Positions 43,937-54,578 of a stretch of 64,000 nucleotides of DNA are shown piece by piece. The stretch spans positions 1,984,001 through 2,048,000 of the forward strand of contig CAUIJY010000068.1 of the NCBI GenBank assembly GCA_960531495.1. The letters run 5' to 3'. The stretch is from Zeus faber. Its lineage: Eukaryota; Chordata; Actinopteri; Zeiformes; Zeidae. The notes beneath the pieces were generated by a model. That model was given only the letters and a program-made list of their open reading frames with translations, did no database searches and was not told where the DNA came from. Positions within the stretch are counted from its first letter, which is position 1. Every line of letters starts with the position of its first letter. Position numbers and translations under genes: made by a program.

Positions 43937-45586
43937 CTATGGGGAGAGGTCTCGCATGGACATTAATGCTAGGGGTAGGGCATCTACCCACGTTAGTTTC
44001 GTCGTTTTTGTGATGTTCTGTAGAGACATACTGAGTTGCTGTTTTGTCTCTATCAGCACCTTGGCCATTTTTTCTTTCAACGTCTGGTTTGCACTTTCAA
44101 CTAGGCCTTTTGACTGGGGGTGATAGACTGAACCAGATCTATGGGAGATACCTAATGCCTGTTCTACCTGGCTGAGTTTTTTATCGCTGGTAAAATGAGA
44201 TCCATTATCCGAGCAGATAACTGTGGGGTAACCCCACCGAGGAATGCGTTTTTTCCATAACCATTTAATCACAGATACTGCATCCTCTCTTTTGCAAGGG
44301 ACTGCTTCTACCCATTTGGAGAATCGATCTACCATCACAAGTAGGTATCTGTACCCTTGTACTCTGTTGTCCCTGCCCATGCCGGTGTAATCTATGCATA
44401 TTTCTCTGAAGGGGTAGGGGGGCACTGAGAATGTTCCCAAAGGTCTTTGGTAGACTGTCTTCTTATTTAGCTCGTGACAGACGACGCATTCTGCAATATG
44501 GTTGGCCACCATTTCCTCCAGGTAGGGATGCCACCAGTCCTGTTTGAGCCTGTTGGTGGTTCTTTTGGGTCCTTCATGAGTCTGTCCATGTGCATCCTTG
44601 ATGAGGTAGACCAGGAGTGCGGCTGGTGCTACTGGGCGCCCATCGTGGCTTCTCCATAGGCCGCTGGTGCATGTGGCTCCTTTCTTCTGCCACTGCGAGT
44701 GTTCGTTCCATTTCGCTTCTTTCTGCACTTCTTTCAGATGTTCCTCTGACAAATTGAGGGCGTTGTCTTCAGTAAATACAATCATCATTGCTGCGCTTTC
44801 TTTTAGGTTCCCTCCTGCTTCTTTTGCTGCTGTGTCGGCTGCGTTTGAATTTCCTTTGGAGTGTCCTTTGCATTTGATGATCTGGATTTTTCGGGGGAGA
44901 TGTATAGCTTCCAGGAGGGCAAGTATGAGGTCTTTGTGTTTTACCGGGGCTCCTGCTGACGTTTGGAGTCCTCTTTTCATCCATATGGCTACATCCACGT
45001 GAGCTGCAGCGTGTGCGTATGCTGAGTCGGTGAATATGTTTGCATTTTTGTTTTTTGAGATTTTTAATGCTTTCACCGAGGCGTCGAGTTCTGCTTTTTG
45101 TGCTGATGCTGGTTGTTCTATCATCCCACTTCTTAGGGTGACGTGGTGTCCATTAATTTGTTGAATGGCTGCGTATGATGCTCTATTTCCCTCTTCTTCT
45201 TTGAAACAACAACCATCTATAAACAGGACAATTTCTGCATCGGGGTCAGATGTTCCATCCAAGTCTGTGCGGCCCTTTGCTTCCAGTTTCATGAGCTGTA
45301 CGCAGTCATGGGTGCCATCTGCATACTGTAGTCCGCCGGCCAAGTTGATTCCATCGGCTGTGTACAAGACATTGTCTCTTTCCAGGGTGACATGCAAGCG
45401 CATCTTGTGTTTTGGTGTGGTAAAGGTGAAATCCGTTTGATCGAGGTAGGATTTGACTCCATGAGTGGTATGCACGATGGTGGGGTGGTAGAAAGTAATG
45501 TGGTCGGTTCTCGTAGGGCGTGTGCGATGGCAGCCGTGTGTCGTCCACATCCGGAGAGTCCATGTTCCACTGTGTCGAGTTTGCAA
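43937..45586 (-). pseudogene. ERV RNase H and integrase core region (fossil)
   Basis: RNase [10 protein letters not shown] with the first Asp, [10 protein letters not shown] with Glu, IFTDSAYA with the third Asp, and [15 protein letters not shown] as the last block. Integrase: zinc-binding part with [13 protein letters not shown], then the catalytic core with [17 protein letters not shown] and the downstream [20 protein letters not shown] carrying the Glu of the DDE triad, and [13 protein letters not shown]. The order RNase H then integrase and the motif spacing are retroviral. Confidence 0.9.
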
Positions 45587-45619
45587 CTGTGGTGAGCCAG
45601 GATCGCGCGCTCACCGTGT

Positions 45620-46811
45620 CGAGGCTGCCAGAGCACAGCTTGACAATTCCGTGCTTTTCAGTAACGTCCAAATGGAACGAGGAAGAGATGTCTGGGGTGC
45701 ATAGGTGTTCGGCCTTCCCCATGAGTTGTTTCAATCTTATGAACGCTTCCTCCGCACTTGTGGTCCAGTTGAGTGGTGCCTTGACGTTCCGATGGCCAGC
45801 TTCCGCAATGGGTTCGCGTGGGGGAACAGTGTGGTCCACATAATCAGCTATGTGGTGTCTGCTATAGCCAGTGAGTCCCAGGAATGCTAGCATTTGCTGC
45901 ACGGTGGTGGGTTTAGGGTACTGGAGCATTGCCTGTTGTCTTTCCGGGTTGATGTATCTCTTATCTCCCGTGATCCTTTTTCCCAGGAATACCACTTCTG
46001 TGCGGCAGACCTGTGCTTTTTCCTTCCTGATTTTGTAGCCACATTTTGCGATGCGCCGTAGCAGGGATTTGGTGGCCGTGAGGCAATTTTCTACTGTGGT
46101 GATGTCCATGAGGATGTCGTCGACATACTGGATGAGTAGGAGTTCCTTGAGATCTGCCTTCAGGCAGGCGTTGAATATGGTTGGCGTGCATGTGAATCCT
46201 CGTAGCATTCTTGTGTAGGTCTAAGAGCATTTTTTAAATGTGAATGCAAACATATCTTGACTTTCTTTGGCCAAGGGGAGGCAAAAAAATGCGTTGGCCA
46301 GGTCGATGACGGTGAAAAATTGATGACTCGGGGAGCCTGCATGCAGGGCGACATGGGGGTTGGGCACTTTTTCAGTAATGGGTTGGACCACCTGGTTGAT
46401 ACGTCGCAGATCGTGGACCAGGCGCCATGAGTGTCCTCCAGCCTTGGGTACTGGTAGAATTTGTGTGTTCCACGGTGAATCCGCTGGTCGTAGAACTCCT
46501 GCTTGTAAGAGGCCTTCATTGGTGGAGGCTATTCGAGCAGCTGCCTCGGGCTTGACCTTGTACTGACCTTGCCAAATGGGCACAGCGTGGGCTTTCACTT
46601 TGATGTGTATATTGTGGTGTGGTGTGCAGCCAACGTGATAGGGGCCGGTGGTCCAGAGGGTTGGCAGTAGTTGGGCGAACATTTCTGCTGCCAGGGGGTG
46701 TTCTTCGATGCTTCCTTGATAAGTTCTTTCCAGGACATTTCTTTCATATATGCCTTGTTCGTAGCTGTTGTGTCCTATTCTCCAAACCGATTTGTCTGGC
46801 GTGTGTTGCAA
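45620..46811 (-). pseudogene. ERV reverse transcriptase region (fossil)
   Basis: Carries the RT pattern: VKAHAVPIWQGQYKVKPEA, LLQAGVLRPADSPWNTQILPV, WRLVHDLRRINQ, FFTVIDLANAFFCLPL, then YVDD (catalytic), KIRKEKAQV and VVFLGKRI, and the connection region with FLGLTGYSRHHI. YVDD and LPL-type phrases are those of class I retroviral RT. Confidence 0.9.
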
Positions 46812-47650
46812 CAGGGGGTTCGTTGTGGGGACCCAGGTGGGTTGGCGAGGGCTCTTTTGACCATGGGGCCCAATTGTTTGGCTGCATGGTTGGCTTCTAC
46901 GGCTAGGGTCACATGTGGAACTGCGGTGTCATGAAGTAGATACCAGGATTGTTGGTCTGGTGTCAGGCGGACCGCTGCTGCAACTCCTTCGTGGCCCAGA
47001 TAGAAGTCTGTTGTCTGGAGTCGTTCTTGTCGTCCCTCCTTTTTCGCTTCCCAGCCTTCGTCATAGATGTCATCACGGTGGCGTGTGAAACAGAGAGTGC
47101 AGTGTACGGGTCCAGCATCGACTTTTTCCAGAGTTGGTAGGTTTACAAAATGCCACCAGCCGGTGAGTGTGGGGTCGGGGGTGGTATCAGGAGTTCCACC
47201 TAAGACGAGTATACGTTCGAGGGGTATTAGCTCTTCTTTTGGCTCAGAGAAACTAACTTCCAGACCGTGGAGGTTACATATCACAGATGCCCCTGTTCTT
47301 CGGAGAAGGTCCCTTCCCATTAGGTTGGTGGGGCAGCTTGGTGAGTAGAGGTATTGGTGTCTGACTTTGTGAGGACCTATCTTGGTAGGGAGGGGTGCGG
47401 TGAAGGGTTGGACTTGTGTCGTCCCAGAGAATCCAACAGTCCGTAATTTCCGAGTGGATAGTTGTATGTAGTACGTAGTATGTTGCCGGCCAGGTTCTTC
47501 AAGCAAGACACGTGACAGTGACAGTGACAGTAATTCCTTGGATTGACAGTGATTCCTTGGATTGTACATGGCACTACTGGTTCGGCATTTATTTTTGTCT
47601 GTACCACCACTTCCATGTCCCCTGGGCGCCTCTATGCTCCATGCCATGGC
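46812..47650 (-). pseudogene. ERV protease / pol N-terminal region (fossil)
   Basis: The minus-strand frame includes INAEPVVPC (weak protease-region similarity), LYSPSCPTNLMGRDLLR, typical of the protease end in fish ERV pol, and a polar stretch up to TPDQQSWYLLHD. I do not see a clear DTG/DSG active site, so the protease call is by position and the LLGRDLL-type end motif. Confidence 0.55.
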
Positions 47651-48731
47651 GGGGTGTCCATGCGGGGTCCTCCCTTTCCTCTCGAGGAAGCTCCTCTTCC
47701 TCTCTGAGGGGGGCGGTAGGATCCTCTATATAATTGCTGGTGCAGCTACGCCACTAGTGGTCTTTTAGGTTATTACAGGTCAACTTTTTTTTTTTATTTG
47801 TATTTTTTTTTTATATATTGCCCTTTTATCTAGGGCAATTTGAGGAGGTTGTTCATACACATACACACACAAAACCTCTATCACACATGCACAGACTCTA
47901 TCAAACACACACTCTCTTAAACACAAAGACTGTCTCAAACACACACACGCCCGCGGTCTCTCTCACATTCACACACACGCATGGTACCTCTCTTTCCACA
48001 CACACAAGGTACCTCGTTGCGCACACTCTCACTCACACAGCCGGCAATACAATTTTACGCTAAGTCACGTGAATTGGGCCTTTAACCCTTTAATATTTGG
48101 TTTCTCTAAGAACCGGGCCTTTAACCCCTAAATGCTTGGCTTCCTTTTTACTTTAAAAATGATTCCGGGCCTTTCACCCTTAAATGAAATTACCGACTAT
48201 CGACTACCCTTCTGAAGGCTGAGTTTAACATTTTTCATCGCCAGACATCACTTAGTTTAGGCATTTCGGAGGTCTTTTCAACAACCAGGCCTAAACGGGA
48301 TTCGGAATTACTTCATAAGTTAAACATTGTTCATCACCAAAACGTCGCTCAGTTTAGGCATACTGGATGTATTCTCTACACACGGGCCCAAACGTTACGT
48401 GGAATTACTACGCAATTTAAACACACAGCTGCTTCGAAGGGGGGTTTCCTAACCCGTTCCCTTAACTTACCTTACTACCGTTCTCATCAAACAATCCAAT
48501 TTCTCCTCTCCACAATATTTAACAATTATTATTCATGCATCATTCAACAATACATCCCAAAAACCACAAAGTTGTTCGTCCAGCCTTAAACAGTACAACA
48601 CTTCCACCTAAAATATTCCTATCTAATCTATGCAGACTTCATGAAATGGCTCTGCTCACCTTTTAGCGGGTACCCATGGAAGTATCGCAACCGTTCAGGC
48701 TTTCGGAACTCCTCTGCAGTCTTGTAATGGG
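47651..48731. repeat. ERV leader with short tandem repeats and CA-rich tracts
   Basis: Lies between the primer-binding site and pol. Contains CA-rich sequence (about 47,860-48,050), three copies of GGGCCTTTAACCC-type motif (48,076, 48,115, 48,167) and a two-copy tandem of about 97 bp (48,223-48,319 and 48,320-48,420, each with TTTAACATT.TTCATC and AGTTTAGGCAT). Almost no recognisable gag remains. Only about 1 kb separates the leader from pol. Confidence 0.65.
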
Positions 48732-48749
48732 ATCACGTCGGGGTCACCA
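48732..48749 (-). other. Retroviral primer-binding site, tRNA-Trp type
   Basis: On the minus strand TGGTGACCCCGACGTGAT, the exact 18-nt complement of a vertebrate tRNA-Trp 3' end including CCA. It sits three bases inside the candidate LTR, as expected for a primer-binding site. Confidence 0.88.
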
Positions 48750-48752
48750 ATT

Positions 48753-49111
48753 TGTCGTGTTCAAAATTTCCAAATCCGGAATGATGGGATGAAACTGGAA
48801 CTTTGAGCTACGGAGAGTTTATAGGACGGTTTGAGAATCTACCAAAAAATAAAAAACGTTTTACGTCGACGTGGTTAGTCCTAAGCTGCGTGTCTCATCT
48901 AGCATACATTTCACCCAGGAGTCTGCAGAAACTTTGTTTCCTCGTCACTTTGTTACAAACCACAGACCCCCCTTTGCGAGGCGGTCCCGCCTTTGTTATT
49001 TCCCATCTCCCGAGTATCTAGTTTCAGACTCCCCGCTGTGTGTGCGCCAGATTAACCGTTTCAGTGCCGGTTTCTAACTGGTTGCGTAGTTACACCCAGT
49101 GTCTTTAGACA
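48753..49111 (-). repeat. Candidate 5' LTR of the ERV
   Basis: Begins TGTCTAAAG and ends ACACGACA on the minus strand, giving TGTC...GACA termini. A TATAAA motif on the minus strand lies at about 48,828. The lower end is fixed by the primer-binding site; the upper end is inferred from the terminal TGTC. Confidence 0.65.
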
Positions 49112-49249
49112 TGTTTTAATTTTGGCTCTGACTGATCAATAAAACTGTATTTCATAATTACCCACTATATGAATGATAGTAATGTACATGAATAAATTTA
49201 TGTAATGTATACTGTAGTATACACACATATAGTTTTGCTATCGAGGATT

Positions 49250-49345
49250 AGTTCAATCTGTAATGTTATAGTTATAGTAGTATAGTTATATGTAGTACGT
49301 AATAGTTATAGTATATGTATATATATATAATTTTTTTTTTTTCTC
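49250..49345. repeat. AT-rich simple repeats
   Basis: ATAGTTATAGTAGTATAG repeats run into TATATATATA and a T run. Low complexity, seen directly. Confidence 0.85.
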
Positions 49346-50015
49346 ACAAAACCCAACAGGAAGTCGGCCATTTTTAATTTTCCTGACTTTTTAGTCATAT
49401 TTATGTTTTGTACTTTAGCGAAACTCCTCCTTGGCGATTTATCGGATCGGCTTCACACTTGACGAGTGTCTACAAGACACCTTCACAGCTTAACATTATC
49501 AAAATATATATATTTTTTGGCACACGGTGTGGTCGTGGCAACACGTTAAATTTCATGTTCCAAAAGATACTTGGAAATTCACGAAACTTTGTGCACTCGT
49601 CAGTCCCAGTGTGGCAATTGATATTCTATGGGTTCCGTGCTTGGGCATGGCAAAATGACCGGACACGCCCTGTTGAAAATTTCAAAACATCAAACCTATT
49701 CACTTTTTAACATGAAATTGGGTATATTAATGTAACATCACTAGACTCAAAAAAAATTATATTGCCGCCATGACCGACACCCAACCAACAGGAAGGTGGC
49801 CATATTGGATTTAATGTGCGCAAACTCCTAGGGGATTCATCAGATCGACTTCAAAGTTCGCGAGTGTCTACAAGACACTTTGGGGATTAAATTTATTAAA
49901 ACATTGGGTTTTCGTCACACAATGTGGGCATGGCACTGTGTTGAATTGAAGTGTTAACCTGACTTTTGGGGCCTTAAGAAACTCGAAAAATCACAAAACT
50001 TTACACACTCAAGAT
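49346..50015 (+). mobile_element. Dispersed repeat, copy 2
   Basis: Same family as 41,640-42,785. Shares AACAGGAAGTCGGCCATTTT, TTTAGTCATATTTATG, ACGAGTGTCTACAAGACACC, GGCAACACGTTAAATTTCATG, CAGTCCCAGTGTGGCAATTG and CCTGTTGAAAATTTCAAAAC. This copy is in plus orientation without the inverted half, and its right part (from about 49,790) repeats the AACAGGAAGGTGGCCAT start phrase and the GTGTCTACAAGACAC phrase, showing an internally tandem structure of roughly 400 bp. Confidence 0.78.
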
Positions 50016-50323
50016 CAAACCTATTCACTTTTTTAGTATCTCCTCCGAGATCTGCATAGAATTCCGGCAGGTTTTCCTCTTGTCTTTCTCCTCCGTCGGC
50101 GTATTGGTAAACACAGTGGCGGCAGGACAAAGAGATCTTAGTACGTACTCCGGTAAGTTGCGAAAAAGTCCCTATGAGGTGTCGAACAGACGTCCAGGAG
50201 TGCTTGTCGTTCATATTGTAATAGCGACAGTGCACTGCATGCAAAAATAAGAACAATACAAATAGTAATAAACACAAAACTAAGAGTTGAATGCAGAGCC
50301 GGTGTGTCCATACTACGGCGCAC
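49954..50323 (-). pseudogene. Possible LINE 5' coding fragment
   Basis: The minus strand reads MDTPALHSTLSFVF, a hydrophobic stretch, LSLLQYERQALLD, and in another frame HWTS/YADGGERQEENLPEF-type sequence. The YERQALLD phrase after a hydrophobic start resembles the beginning of ORF2 in several fish LINEs. Weak, and could also be unrelated host sequence. Confidence 0.2.
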
Positions 50324-50330
50324 CCGGAAG

Positions 50331-51169
50331 TTAGTCCGGGTTAACTCATAAGTTAGCTAGCTTCCTCTGCTGAACCAATATTTTACTAAAATGACTTTTA
50401 CAACTCTCTTTGCTCCAACTTCCATCCTTAACAAAGAATCCCAAATGCATCATTTGCTAACTTTCCCACTTTCATTGTCTTTCACATCAACTTCCATAAT
50501 CATTTCAGCCTGTCAACTAACTTTACAGCTCTCTCGCCTTGTTATATTTTTTTCAAATAAATTTAAAGCCTTACAGTATCCTTTCCAGAAATCCTACCAG
50601 ATATTTAGATTATAACGCTACTTTTAAACCAAGGACTCATGTGGGAAACTAGTTTGACATGTTGTGTACAACACACATACTATGCTTACTGTATCTCACA
50701 TTTATACATTTGCTTGTTTTTAATCGCGATTTTCATCAGCCATGTAGCTAAACATACCCCGAGACACTGATAAAATGTCTCCGAACTCATCTCATCCATA
50801 CGTGCTCCAGAGTGATCCATCGGCCAGGCGGTCACACGCCTCAAACACCATTTCAATCACCCAAGGATTCATTCATTCAACGCTTTTGCTAGGATGGGTC
50901 AAGAATAATCTATAATAATCATGTATTTAATAATGTCGATTTTATTATTGGATAACATAAAGCAAATAAACAGACAAAAACCACGATTCTCTTGATCAAT
51001 GCAAAATTGGCTACTTCATAAGTAAGGCATACATTTTTAATGTACAACACATCTCTGAGTACTTAAAAAAGCCCTCTATATAATACATTTCTCTTTATTC
51101 TTCTTCATAATATTGTTCTTATACTGTAGCTAACCAATAATAAATGAAATACTTTTTACCATTAATGCA
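50331..51169. other. AT-rich intergenic DNA
   Basis: No gene or element recognised. Short open frames at 50,391-50,615 are low-complexity and unsupported. Confidence 0.6.
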
Positions 51170-52078
51170 ACTTCTGGTGCTCCTTCGTTTTGCTGATGGC
51201 CTTCTAGTCTGGATCATACGTTGTGAGGTTAAGCTTAATGCAGGCGTTGAGGCTTCCATCAGTTAAACTTAAGCGTAGGATGGTCTTAATGTTTCTCAGA
51301 TGCGAGAAAGACTGCTCACATGCATTTGTAAAGCCAAACATGGTCAATACAGCATTACTCACACACTGCATTGTGTGCTGTGTGACGGGACGCTCGTTCC
51401 AAGTTTTAAGAATCAGCTGGTCTTCAGTTTCAAGTTCAAGTTCAAGTTCAAGAGATTATTTGTCACATACATATTGAAGTTTTTTCGACTTCTGTCCACT
51501 TTTGTTCAGCTGATTGGTCCGACTCGAGGCAGGGAGTTTTCTTAATGTTTGTCTGTCTTACAGAGGGGATCGGCGCATGGGCTCGTAAGCAGTCCAGCAG
51601 TGGAACGCCATTCCTCCTGCTCCCAAGAGGATCATTATTATCCACAATTATTATAATGATCCTCAGTGATACATATAATTGTGGCCTGCGTGCCGCAAGT
51701 TGAAATGAACAGTAAAACTTTCGCCATGTCGGCGCACCACAGCCATCTCCTTCCCTAAGCCCTTACCTGTGGGCAGAGACTTCCACAAGTTGCGCCTGAG
51801 CAGAGACCCGGTAGGGGCAGGGCGCCGAGTAAATGGCGCCCCGGAGTCTTTATGTTGTCCGCAGCCGGTGCTTGACTACTTTGTCCGCCACATTTATATT
51901 TTGAATTTTATTTTCAAGTTGTACTTTCTCTTACCTGTTTTACTTTAAAATGACACAGAATAATAATTTATTACTTGTTAATTGTGATGAAAAATTTTAG
52001 CTCAAAATTGTATGCGAGCCATATACCGTCATCAAAAGAGCCGTAATTGGCTCGCGAGCCATAGGTTCCCGACCCCTG
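51170..52078 (-). mobile_element. hAT DNA transposon relic
   Basis: The right end is a hAT-style terminus: on the minus strand CAGGGGTCGGGAACC (52,064-52,078) followed by TATGGCTCGCGAGCC, the well-known hAT/Charlie-type end. CTCTAGAT just outside (52,079-52,086) is a possible 8-bp target duplicate. At the other side the transposase C-terminus is readable (51,190-51,400). Most of the transposase and the left terminus are missing. A (TTCAAG)n patch with ATTTGTCACATACAT at about 51,425-51,475 seems to be a separate insertion, probably a LINE 3' tail. Confidence 0.82.
51190..51400 (-). pseudogene. hAT transposase C-terminal (dimerisation) fragment
   Basis: Minus-strand frame reading MFGFTNACEQSFSHLRNIKT, then LRLSLTDGSLNACIK and LNLTTYDPD, a stop (TAG), then KAISKTKEHQ. 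The CEQ(S/A)FS..R..K..LTD.. pattern is the hATC dimerisation domain of hAT transposases of the ZBED/GTF2IRD2-like group. The stop falls before the natural C-terminus of relatives. No upstream catalytic (RNase H-like) portion remains. Confidence 0.85.
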
Positions 52079-52086
52079 CTCTAGAT

Positions 52087-52858
52087 TGATTCAATCTTTA
52101 AGCTTACTCAGATCTTCCCTGATCGGAACAATATCTCAGTGAGTCGTCACCTTCACTTTTCGGGAATCTTGTGTTGCCTTTGCTGGACCTGTCCAGACGA
52201 CTCCTTGTTGGATATCTTACGGCCGGTCTCTGACTGCCGCTGGGCACACAACCTGGACATGAAGAGAGTCTCATCATCGTCGCCAGATTGTTGGATAAAT
52301 TATCCTAGGTGGTCGGTGAGGTTAATCTGCCTGCTACAGGAAAACAAAACTGAGAGTATTAAAGATATTTATTCTGCAAAATAAAGAGAAAGATACCGTC
52401 ATGCTTCAAAGCAGTGTTCTGATCAGTCTACCCCTATTACTGACGAAGAGGGCTTTATACCAAAGAGAGGTTGTGTGTCAGGTGTCATTTACAACTCTGA
52501 TCCTCAGTCATATCCCTGGGTGTTCCCCCAAACAGTGATTTAACAGTCAAACTTCGGTCACAGACACAATCCTACTGTACCATAAAACAAACACACAACG
52601 CTCTTTTAAGTCCCTCTTGTCCTTATCCTTATCTCCACACAAGGTTAAGTGAAGGATGGAATGTGGTCTGGTATTTCCAATACTACAACTGAAATGTTTT
52701 AGACAGTTTTTACACACAGACACACACAGACACTTTTTTTGTCTCTTTATATTAACTCTGAGTGACTCATAAAAACCCATAGACAATGAGTTTTATAACT
52801 AAGTAACATACAAAAGGCTATTGTCCTGTATAAAACATGTAAAACCTCATTCAAATAG
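52087..52858. other. Intergenic DNA, no gene recognised
   Basis: An 81-codon open frame at 52,139-52,384 has a mixed composition but no motif I recognise. The rest is AT-rich with short CA patches. Confidence 0.5.
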
Positions 52859-52939
52859 TTGATCATGTGCATTTTTCTCTCAGCCTACATACGTGCAACT
52901 GCGGCTCTAGCGCATGCCACTGTGATTGCACTGACGTTT

Positions 52940-53030
52940 CACCTTCTGGACTTGATAGACCTGCTGGCTAATTTAAGGGTCTTATTGGCCCGACTTAATG
53001 GCCTTGTTGGCCGACTTGAAGGACCTGCTG
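52940..53030 (+). repeat. 21-bp tandem repeat encoding leucine heptads
   Basis: Four degenerate 20-21-bp units of the type GACCTGCTGGCTAATTTAAG / GGTCTTATTGGCCCGACTTAAT / GGCCTTGTTGGCCGACTTGAA / GGACCTGCTGGATGC. In the frame open from 52,859 to 53,167 they read DLLANLRVLLARLNGLVGRLEG, that is, leucine heptads. The open frame has no other recognisable feature, so it may be a fragment of a coiled-coil protein (mobile-element or host) or a chance repeat. Confidence 0.4.
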
Positions 53031-53230
53031 GATGCGTTGCCAAGCCCGCTTTGCGCACTCAAAGTTGTACTGCCACTGCGGTCCAGGCCTTTTGCCCGTT
53101 CCTCCAAGCCTGGCTGTCTGTTTGGGCCCACGAGTTCTGTGGAGCCTCAGCCTTCCGAGGGGTCTGAGGGTTCCGTGGGCCCTGGGTGTTCTGACATCAT
53201 TGCTCTCAGCAATGCCTTGAGGTGAGGCCA

Positions 53231-54500
53231 ATCTTTTTACTCTTAAGCCCTCACCACATGTAGCTGTACTTGGCTATACAGCGAGCTAAACACTCTTGCA
53301 ATAAGTACCCAGAGACAGGAGCGCACTTTTGGTATCGTTAATGAAAGCGGTGTAAAACTGTGGAACAGTAGAGAAATATGCAGATAAACGATCAATCTCT
53401 ATGCAGATGTAGATAACGTGTTAATACGTTGTCATAGCTCCCACATTGTATACATACAACAATAACATGAATTATCTCACAAATTGTGCTTTCTCAAGGG
53501 CAGTGAAGAGGCTGATGGAAGAGATGTTAATCCGGGTCTGGGACATGATCAGATTGGCTGAGTGTGCCTTGATCTGTTTATGCCTGTTCTGATTTTACTA
53601 TTATATTATTATACTATCATCCAAATGCTATGATGTTGCAATACTGACTGCGCGGGGGGCGCACCGGGAGGCAGAACAACCGTGTTTTGGTTGCATCTAA
53701 ATTTTTTAGTATGGCTTTTAAGTTGGTTTTTAACTGTATTTCTGTGTTTGTATTGGAACTGATTTTTTTAATCTGGCTTTTAAATCAGTTTTGAAACTGT
53801 ATTTCTGTATCAGGATTGGGTCTGAATTTTTGGGACACATCATCAGTAGTGGACCCCAGGACCATGGGGTGTTTGACCATTATCACTAGACACCCTCGCC
53901 TGAGGAAGGCCCTCCCGTGGTTGATCAAGCCTCGGAGTGTGTCCCATAGCCAATTGGAGTTCAATTTGGGTTATGCTCGATTGTGGGTAGGCAAAGAGTT
54001 TTGCTAAGCATTAATTTAGAATGATTTATGTTAAGAGTTTTGCTAAACATTAATTTTGAATGACCAATTTACTAATGCTTCATGCAATTATGCCATGTCA
54101 AGGTTGGTATGGTAAATTATAAAAAAAAAATAAAAGGTTACGTTTAATAGGTAAGTATTTAGAGGTGTCTTGTGTTCCTACTTTGTGTCAGGGTCTTCTG
54201 TAGGTTCAGAATGAAGTTAGCTCCTCGGCACATCTGAATTTATGGGGCATAGCTCCACCCATTTTTTGGAATAAACTCCTTTTATTTTCTTTGTTTTCTT
54301 CCAATAAAAATCCTAATTGGTTTTAACCAATTGGGGATGGGGGGATGGGTTTTAACCAACTTCATCTTTCATTTTCATAAACGTCCTTTACTTACTCAAC
54401 TTACTACGCCGGATCGAGCTGTACACTCTACCTTCATCCACTCCCTCATTTTCATGAGGGAAAGGAGGATAGAAGAGAGAAGATAGAAGATAACGTATTG
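53231..54500. other. Intergenic AT-rich DNA
   Basis: No supported gene. A phrase FLGHIISSGP is readable on the plus strand at about 53,825-53,855 and resembles a retrotransposon RT phrase, but nothing around it supports an element. Confidence 0.5.
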
Positions 54501-54503
54501 TCA

Positions 54504-54545
54504 GACGATTTAAAATGCTGAAAAGGCGGTTAGGTTAAAAGCTTG
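54504..54545 (+). repeat. Isolated satellite II-like fragment
   Basis: CGATTTAAAATGCTGAAAAGG followed by CGGTTAGGTTAAAAGCTT aligns with the satellite II A-monomer core CGATTTAAACGTCGAAAAGG/CGGATCGGTTAAACGCTT at about 80% by eye, 1 kb outside the array. Confidence 0.5.
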
Positions 54546-54551
54546 TATGTG

Positions 54552-54578
54552 CGCCCCACACTGTGTTGGTGTGGGGCG
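54552..54578. other. Strong GC-rich hairpin
   Basis: Perfect 10-bp stem CGCCCCACAC / GTGTGGGGCG with a 7-nt loop (TGTGTTG). Lies at the start of a GC-richer patch (54,540-54,740) that also contains CTATATAGG at 54,711-54,719. No T run follows and no gene is attached. Confidence 0.6.

Larger units (their letters stand above)
43270..49111 (-). mobile_element. Class I-like endogenous retrovirus (fossil), tRNA-Trp primer site
   Basis: A minus-strand provirus. At its 5' end is a candidate LTR (48,753-49,111; TGTC...GACA on the minus strand) followed three bases later by a primer-binding site that matches the 3' end of tRNA-Trp (TGGTGACCCCGACGTGAT, 48,732-48,749). Then come a repeat-bearing leader with little or no recognisable gag (47.7-48.7 kb), a protease/RT region (about 45.6-47.65 kb), RNase H and integrase (about 43.5-45.4 kb), and a short open frame that could be the start of env (43,276-43,485). 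The 3' LTR was not found. Motif style (YVDD, HHCC and DDE integrase, fish class I phrases) supports a gamma/epsilon-like class. The copy is broken in several places. Confidence 0.85.

Noticed and set aside
44667-45440. Plus-strand frames opposite the ERV pol
   Set aside because: Antisense shadows of RNase H and integrase.
48732-48749. A tRNA-Trp gene or tRNA-derived SINE
   Set aside because: Only the last 18 nt of the tRNA are matched, at the exact place expected for a retroviral primer-binding site; no cloverleaf precedes it.
53825-53855. Retrotransposon RT phrase FLGHIISSGP
   Set aside because: Ten residues only, followed by stops and no further RT or integrase motifs; probably chance.
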